DNA from: Ilumatobacteraceae bacterium
Lineage (GTDB): Bacteria > Actinomycetota > Acidimicrobiia > Acidimicrobiales > Ilumatobacteraceae
DNA: 10,501 bases
Assembly (NCBI GenBank): GCA_021741795.1
Contig: JAIOXC010000043.1
Location: 1 to 10,501, forward strand
Direction: 5' to 3'
Shown here: piece after piece, positions 5,609 through 10,501 of the stretch
Numbering within the stretch: the stretch's first letter is position 1
Layout of the letters: every line of letters begins with the position of its first letter
Position numbers and translations under genes: made by a program
The notes under the pieces: generated by a model
What the model saw: the letters and a program-made list of their open reading frames with translations, nothing else
Told to the model about the DNA's origin: nothing
Databases searched by the model: none

Positions 5609-6799
5609 CTATTCCAGGCGCCTCATATGCACGCTCTGCACAAGACCCACCATGATCCCCATCGCCAACATGTGCGACCCCCCATACGAAATAAATGGGA
5701 GCGGTAGACCGCTTACGGGGGTCAATCCAAGGGTCATGCCAATGTTCTGGAAAATTGTGAATGTCATCAGGGTAAAAATTCCGCATGTCATATAAAAACT
5801 AAAGCGGTCTCTCGCCATCTGGGCAATGCGCCACACTCGCCACAACATCACAGCAAATAGCGCAATTACTACTCCTCCACCCAACATTCCAAATTGCTCG
5901 GCAATCGCCGAAAATGGAAAATCGGTGAACTGCACGGGGATGTATTTGCCATTTGTTAATGGACCATCCAAATATCCTTTACCGAAAAAACCACCTGTCG
6001 ACACTGCACGTTTTGCAAACCGCACTTGCAACACCACAGACTCAAGAGCTTTGTCGCGCGAGTCTTGGTTCAGCCATGAAACTAAACGTCGCAATTGATA
6101 CGTACCGATAAATCCATTGACCATTACCGTGCCCATAGTTGCGATCGAGAGCCCGGTGATCATTAACAAATATCGGCGACGCGCACCAGCAACGAGCAAG
6201 ATGCCAACAACACCAGCCACAATTACCGTTGCCGACCCAAGGTCAGGTTGTATTAAAATGAGCGCAACAGGCGCACCGACGATATACAGCGACATCACAA
6301 AGTGATGCCAATCAATCTTGGTATCGCTCGCTTCACTGAAATAGCTGGCAATCAAAATGAGAATGACGGGCTTCACAAACTCGGCTGGTTGGAGCGAAAA
6401 GGAAACAATCGGCACATTAAATGACAAACGCGCGCCGCCCCGCACGGCTCCGTACACGAGCACCAAAACAAGCAGCAACATCAATCCGCCGTACAGCGCG
6501 CCAACTTGTGTTCTAAACCACTCATGGCCAAGAGCCATCACGATCGCGGCAGCCGCAGCAGCAGCAATGATGTAACCAGCCTGGCGTTGTGTATAAAAAT
6601 ATGGATCAAATTCTTGATCGAGCAACCGCAAGTGTGTGGTCGAAAAAACGTTGAACAAGCCGATGATCGACTGCAACGCTACGACCGCAATTAAAATCCA
6701 GTCGATGTTGCGAATTGGGTCTGCATAGCTTCCACTAAATCCAAACGCGCCACTGTTGGTTGGCTGACCAAACTTGCGTTTCAATGTTTGCAGCGACAT
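5609..6799 (-). CDS. rodA: SEDS-family peptidoglycan glycosyltransferase RodA
   Basis: RodA polymerises lipid II into glycan strands for lateral wall growth and works as a pair with PBP2. The product is 396 aa with about ten hydrophobic membrane segments, starting near residue 34. SEDS landmarks are QPAEFVKP (137-144, usually QPSE), QPDLGSA (184-190), YQLRRLVSWL (234-243), FTDFPFSAIAEQFGMLGG (291-308) with the likely catalytic D293, and GLTPVSGLPLPFISYGGS (358-375). The region before QPAE reads GGARLSFNVP, where RodA/FtsW proteins usually have a GAxRW-type motif, so the conserved tryptophan seems to be missing. It is called RodA rather than FtsW because of the adjacent mrdA and mreCD. The ATG overlaps the mrdA stop by one base (TGATG), so translation is probably coupled. 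Confidence 0.95.
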   Translation of the reverse strand: MSLQTLKRKFGQPTNSGAFGFSGSYADPIRNIDWILIAVVALQSIIGLFNVFSTTHLRLLDQEFDPYFYTQRQAGYIIAAAAAAAIVMALGHEWFRTQVGALYGGLMLLLVLVLVYGAVRGGARLSFNVPIVSFSLQPAEFVKPVILILIASYFSEASDTKIDWHHFVMSLYIVGAPVALILIQPDLGSATVIVAGVVGILLVAGARRRYLLMITGLSIATMGTVMVNGFIGTYQLRRLVSWLNQDSRDKALESVVLQVRFAKRAVSTGGFFGKGYLDGPLTNGKYIPVQFTDFPFSAIAEQFGMLGGGVVIALFAVMLWRVWRIAQMARDRFSFYMTCGIFTLMTFTIFQNIGMTLGLTPVSGLPLPFISYGGSHMLAMGIMVGLVQSVHMRRLE

Positions 6800-8970
6800 C
6801 AGTCCCGACTATCCGATCGCCCGCCAGCCAAGCACGACGGATTACGCAGGTACGACGGTGGCGCGGCAATTCCACTCTGAATATTCAGTGGATCAGCAGC
6901 GATCACGCCGTCCAATTTGTATCGCTGTGCCAGTGCTGTAAAAATACATTTCACTACAGGTGCAGCAGCCTGCGACCCGTATCCGGATTTCTCCAAATAT
7001 GCAAATGCCGAATATGGCTGCAATGGATCAAGGCTGAATGCACCAAACGCCGATGAGTCATTCCATGGCAAGTTGCCAAAGCCCTGCGCTGTGCCGGTTT
7101 TGCCAGCAATCGGAAGCACGTCGTACGGGTACCCCTTAAACAACAGCTCGCCTGTTGTCTTGTGGTAGTAATCAAAATTTACTCCCGGACCAGTGATTAC
7201 TCGCGCCATTCCGCGCACAATTGGGGCAAGTCGATCGCCAGTCATGTCTACGGTGCTCACAGGCTCTTGGGCATCAAATCGCTCAACGACACTCGACAAT
7301 GTGAGGTCTGCAACTCCCGGTGTTTTGTCGGGGGTTCCTGGTGCAAGCACTTGTTGTACGACGTGAGGTGTAAACAATTTGCCTCCATTGCCAAGCACGC
7401 CATATGCGGCTGCTACTTGTAGCGGAGTTGCCGACAACAAACCCTGACCGATTGAAAACAACACCTGATCGCCGACATAGTACGCCTTGCCTGATTCTTG
7501 CGAAATGGCGCCAATATCGGCCATTCGTTTCTTCAATGCCTTACTCGGAATCGTTCCAGCAAATTCGTTTGGTAAGTCAATATTCGTCGGCGAACCAAAA
7601 CCAAACAGTCGCACCTGCTCTTCAAGAATTGGCTTATATCCGCGCTCAGTCAAGATCTGCTCGCCAATTTTGTAAAAAAACGCGTCACTCGAAACCGCGA
7701 GCGCGTCTTCAACTGTTACGTTTCCAAATCTGCATGGCGAGCCTGTTGCTCGACACACGGCGTTTCTAAATACACACTTCACACCCTGTTGACATCTGTC
7801 GCTTGGAATACTCTCCAACTTGTAGGTACCTCGATCGTCAAACACGTATGCAGCATTGCCCGGCAATTGCCCAGTGTTCAGTGCCGCATATGCAACGAAT
7901 GGTTTAAACGACGACCCCAAGTTGTAGCGACCAGAAATTGCGCGGTTGACCAATACCGACAAGTCGGGGTCATCCGTTTGCGGAAACACTTGAGCAAATT
8001 TATTGCTCGACACTCCCCCGGTGAACCAACGATTATCAAATCTCGGATACGAGGCCATCGCAATCACTTGACCGGTGTCATGATTCATCACCACAACCGA
8101 CCCAGCAGGAGCCTTGTAGTAAACAGCATCTGGAAATAGCGGATCGAGCGTGCCGTCAGGCAACCGCACGTTTCCTGCTTCAACACGACGACGAAGTACA
8201 AGTTGAGTTTCAAGAGCCTGCTCGGCAAATTGTTGTAGACCCATGTCAATAGACAAGTGCAAGTCGTTGCCAACAATCGGCTCAACTCGCTCAATGAGCC
8301 GCAACAATTTTCCTTGCGCATTTACTTCATAACGCACATAACCTGGCGTCCCGCGCAAGATGGGTTCATACGATTGCTCAACTCCGTATCCACCCACCCG
8401 TTCATTTGGGTCGTATCCAATCGACTTGTAATACGCGAGAGTCTTTGGCAAAATTGCGCCGATATATCCAACGACATGACTCCCAATAGCGCCGAATGGA
8501 TAATTACGCTTCCATTCCTCGCGCACGTAAATACCTGGATAATCCTCGATCCGCTCTGCCAAAAATAATGCTGTTTCCTCCGAGACGTCTTCCTTCAACG
8601 GCAATGCTTCAAGCGGCCCAAAGCGCTTATCTTCATACCTCTTAAACAACATTTCAATTGGCATCACCAATGGACCGGATAGTCGCTGAAACATCTCCAA
8701 ACGATCAATCGGATCTTTTAGCACTTCACGATCAATCGTCACTGTCAAAATACGTTTGTTATCGGCAACCACCCGACCCTTTGCATCAAAAATCCGTCCG
8801 CGCTCTGGCAACAGACGAATCGTTCGTGTACGCACAGCCAGCACCACCAACTCATTGTCTTTGGCCTGAACCGCTTGCATAAACCACATTCGCACCGACA
8901 ACGAACTCAACAGCACGACCGCCGCCAATCCAAGCGCGGTCAGTCTTCGTGAGCGATTATTTATTGCCAT
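6799..8970 (-). CDS. mrdA: Penicillin-binding protein 2 (class B PBP, elongasome transpeptidase)
   Basis: PBP2 is the D,D-transpeptidase that cross-links glycan made by RodA; it is anchored in the membrane with its catalytic domain outside. The product is 723 aa. A basic N-terminus (NNRSRR) is followed by one membrane segment, about 11-26. The pedestal contains LLPERGRIFDAKGRVVADN (53-71) and GYGVEQSYEPILRGTPG (194-210). The transpeptidase motifs are SSFK (353-356, nucleophile S353), SSD (427-429, the PBP2 form of SxN) and KTGTA (624-628). Between the first two motifs lies a four-cysteine stretch, C393, C399, C406 and C413. The protein ends about 95 residues after KTG with no PASTA domains. 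The ATG follows the mreD stop by 5 nt; the ribosome site is weak, so coupling to mreD is likely. Confidence 0.97.
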   Translation of the reverse strand: MAINNRSRRLTALGLAAVVLLSSLSVRMWFMQAVQAKDNELVVLAVRTRTIRLLPERGRIFDAKGRVVADNKRILTVTIDREVLKDPIDRLEMFQRLSGPLVMPIEMLFKRYEDKRFGPLEALPLKEDVSEETALFLAERIEDYPGIYVREEWKRNYPFGAIGSHVVGYIGAILPKTLAYYKSIGYDPNERVGGYGVEQSYEPILRGTPGYVRYEVNAQGKLLRLIERVEPIVGNDLHLSIDMGLQQFAEQALETQLVLRRRVEAGNVRLPDGTLDPLFPDAVYYKAPAGSVVVMNHDTGQVIAMASYPRFDNRWFTGGVSSNKFAQVFPQTDDPDLSVLVNRAISGRYNLGSSFKPFVAYAALNTGQLPGNAAYVFDDRGTYKLESIPSDRCQQGVKCVFRNAVCRATGSPCRFGNVTVEDALAVSSDAFFYKIGEQILTERGYKPILEEQVRLFGFGSPTNIDLPNEFAGTIPSKALKKRMADIGAISQESGKAYYVGDQVLFSIGQGLLSATPLQVAAAYGVLGNGGKLFTPHVVQQVLAPGTPDKTPGVADLTLSSVVERFDAQEPVSTVDMTGDRLAPIVRGMARVITGPGVNFDYYHKTTGELLFKGYPYDVLPIAGKTGTAQGFGNLPWNDSSAFGAFSLDPLQPYSAFAYLEKSGYGSQAAAPVVKCIFTALAQRYKLDGVIAADPLNIQSGIAAPPSYLRNPSCLAGGRSDSRD

Positions 8971-8975
8971 TGCGG

Positions 8976-9494
8976 CTACCCAACAAGCGATTCTTTAAGG
9001 GTCCAACGACACACCGGCAAGAGCAGCGGCGCAACAATCATTCCAGCGACCACTACAAACGCAACCACCGCGACAACGTGTGGTTGAAACTGTCCGCCGA
9101 AACCCACCATCGACTGCGCAAGCGGAAACGCCAACTCTCCCACTGCTCCGACAATTCCGATGGTAATGACTCTCGTCCACCACGTTGGCTCTCGAACAAA
9201 AAATGGCAAGAGGCCAGCCACGTATGCGGCTAAGCCAAATACCAACGACGCAAGGCCAAGTGGCGTTGACAACACGAAGTCATACATCACACCAATGATC
9301 AGACCAGAGATTGCTCCAATCTCTGACCCATAGATTGTTCCCGCAGACACTGCAAATAGCAGCATCACGGGGATCATCACACCGAATGGTCGCATGTCAT
9401 TCAACAACGTGGTTTGCAAACCGAGCAAAATCAACGACACCAACACCAACCGTGTCCAACGACTGGCCATTAATCGCAACAGTCTTTCGCTCAC
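8976..9494 (-). CDS. mreD: Rod-shape-determining membrane protein MreD
   Basis: MreD is an integral membrane subunit of the elongasome, linking MreC, RodA and PBP2. The product is 172 aa, typical, and strongly hydrophobic with about five or six membrane segments (near 14-31, 38-56, 57-75, 79-99, 108-126, 139-160). The segment GLIIGVMYDFVLSTPLGLAS (64-83) matches the family pattern of a conserved Asp after a glycine-rich helix. The start taken is GTG at 9494, which overlaps the mreC stop as GTGA. An ATG at 9470 would shorten the protein by eight residues, and neither has a clear ribosome site. Sequence conservation in MreD is low, so the call rests equally on topology and on position between mreC and mrdA. 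Confidence 0.9.
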   Translation of the reverse strand: MSERLLRLMASRWTRLVLVSLILLGLQTTLLNDMRPFGVMIPVMLLFAVSAGTIYGSEIGAISGLIIGVMYDFVLSTPLGLASLVFGLAAYVAGLLPFFVREPTWWTRVITIGIVGAVGELAFPLAQSMVGFGGQFQPHVVAVVAFVVVAGMIVAPLLLPVCRWTLKESLVG

Positions 9495-10501
9495 GGTGCC
9501 GTTCGCTCAGTGATCGGTTGATACAACAAGATGCGAACGAAACTTAAGTTACTCAAGTCTGCAACGATGTCGATCTCCAACAATGGTCCTGCTGTTCCGA
9601 GTCTCTCTTTCACTCGAGACACAGTTCCCACCACAATGTCTGGCGGAGCAAGACTCAGCGAACCACCTGCCGTCACAATTGGTGACCCAGCTTGCACAAC
9701 ACCAAAGCGTTGAGCAGCGTCGACAAAACGCACTGTTGGTACTCGCCCCGCACCGCGTCCTTCCAATATTCCGGTCTCACGAACCGACACATTGCTGCCA
9801 GGCGGAATTGTTAACGATGAAGAGATGATGGGAGTCCGTGGCGCGACGATTGATCCCGGAGTAAAGCCAGCAATGTTTGAAGTTGCTGGCACGGTTGGAA
9901 CAGTTATCAGTGGGTCGATCGTCACGGGCACCGAAACAATCGTCACCGCAGATGCCGGGTCTTGATTTGCAACTGTTGTAACTGTCGTCACTAATGTCTT
10001 TGGCGCGTTGATGATCTTGACAGACAACGCATATTGCGGGTCGGTGATCAACATCACAACTGCGCGGTTTGCAAACACCTGTGTGATCTTGCCCACAAGA
10101 CCAGCAGCATTGAGCACAGGCATCCCCACTTTGATGCCGCTCTCCGTGCCTTGATCTATCTCAACACTTTGCACAAAATTAGACGGAGAGTCACCAATCA
10201 CTTGCGCACTCACCGAGTTGATACCTGCCAATGTTGGCAATCCGTTGAGCGCTAGCAGCTCTTGTGACAAACGCACCGAGGCCGCAGCCGCAACTGCAGC
10301 GCCTTCTTGCTGCGCAATCTTTTCTCGCAGCAGTTCATTCTCTGCGGTCACGTCGTTGTAATGCATAATTCCATACCACGCATTTGTTGCAGGACGCGTC
10401 ACTACCCGCGCCACGCTTTCAACTGGTCTAAACACTGTTCCAAAAATCGACCGCAGCGACTTTGTTGCCGCACTTCCCTGCAGATCGAGTGTCACCAAGA
10501 T
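9491..10501 (-). CDS. mreC: Rod-shape-determining protein MreC (5' end outside window)
   Basis: MreC is a membrane-anchored extracytoplasmic scaffold that activates the PBP2-RodA pair. The frame is open to the right edge and begins ILVTLDLQG, which matches the end of the usual N-terminal membrane helix, so the start and most of that helix lie beyond 10501. A TTG at 10498 is in frame but is not a likely start. Residue numbers count from that codon. A coiled coil is seen at 48-85 (DVTAENELLREKIAQQEG), then the first beta-domain (SVEIDQGTESGIKVGMPVLN, 111-130; GLVGKITQV; VVMLITDPQYALSV). After about residue 165 comes a Thr/Pro/Val-rich segment of about 70 residues with little recognisable structure. 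The C-terminal beta part then resumes (ETGILEGRGAGRVP, GSPIVTAGGSLSLAPPDIVVGTVSRV). The TGA stop overlaps the mreD GTG. Confidence 0.94.
   Translation of the reverse strand: MLVTLDLQGSAATKSLRSIFGTVFRPVESVARVVTRPATNAWYGIMHYNDVTAENELLREKIAQQEGAAVAAAASVRLSQELLALNGLPTLAGINSVSAQVIGDSPSNFVQSVEIDQGTESGIKVGMPVLNAAGLVGKITQVFANRAVVMLITDPQYALSVKIINAPKTLVTTVTTVANQDPASAVTIVSVPVTIDPLITVPTVPATSNIAGFTPGSIVAPRTPIISSSLTIPPGSNVSVRETGILEGRGAGRVPTVRFVDAAQRFGVVQAGSPIVTAGGSLSLAPPDIVVGTVSRVKERLGTAGPLLEIDIVADLSNLSFVRILLYQPITERTAP

Noticed and set aside
10496..10498. TTG as the mreC start
   Set aside because: The frame stays open to the edge (ATC-TTG-GTG) and the residues look like the end of a membrane helix, so the gene begins outside the window.
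1..10501. Mobile element, CRISPR array, defence system, tRNA or rRNA
   Set aside because: No transposase or integrase motifs, no regularly spaced repeats, no terminal inverted repeats and no RNA-gene signatures were seen; nearly all DNA is in recognised core genes.

Overview
This is an ordinary core-chromosome segment, most likely from an actinobacterium (Actinomycetota). The layout mreC-mreD-mrdA-rodA, then rng-rplU-rpmA, then obg-proB, all on the minus strand, is an actinobacterial arrangement. The RNase E/G carries a long disordered, arginine-rich N-terminal extension, as actinobacterial homologues do. Base composition looks roughly balanced rather than GC-rich, so a freshwater or marine lineage such as Acidimicrobiia is a reasonable guess. 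That is inference; no 16S or other taxonomic marker is present.

Reading from the right edge along the minus strand, the first block is an elongasome operon: mreC (5' end outside the window), mreD, mrdA (PBP2) and rodA. The genes are joined by a 4-nt overlap, a 5-nt gap and a 1-nt overlap. A perfect 7-bp hairpin just after rodA probably ends or protects this transcript. A 225-nt gap with a second stem-loop follows and forms the leader of rng (RNase E/G). After rng come 59 nt with two hairpins that share bases, then rplU and rpmA (ribosomal proteins L21 and L27).

The usual rpmA-obg adjacency is broken by one gene on the plus strand, a dGTPase-like HD-domain triphosphohydrolase (dgt family). 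Its stop codon is interleaved with the rpmA stop, and its start is 48 nt from the divergent obg start. Then obg (ribosome-associated GTPase) and proB (glutamate 5-kinase, cut by the left edge) follow as a tight pair.

Together the window covers lateral cell-wall synthesis, RNA processing, ribosome components and assembly, dNTP turnover and proline synthesis. I see no mobile element, CRISPR array, phage gene, tRNA or rRNA. No obviously new system is present. The points worth a second look are local: the inverted dgt and its collision with rpmA transcription, a four-cysteine segment in PBP2, a RodA lacking a conserved tryptophan, duplicated RGG-like tracts and a short C-terminus in the RNase, an insertion in MreC, and the RNA hairpins before rng and rplU.
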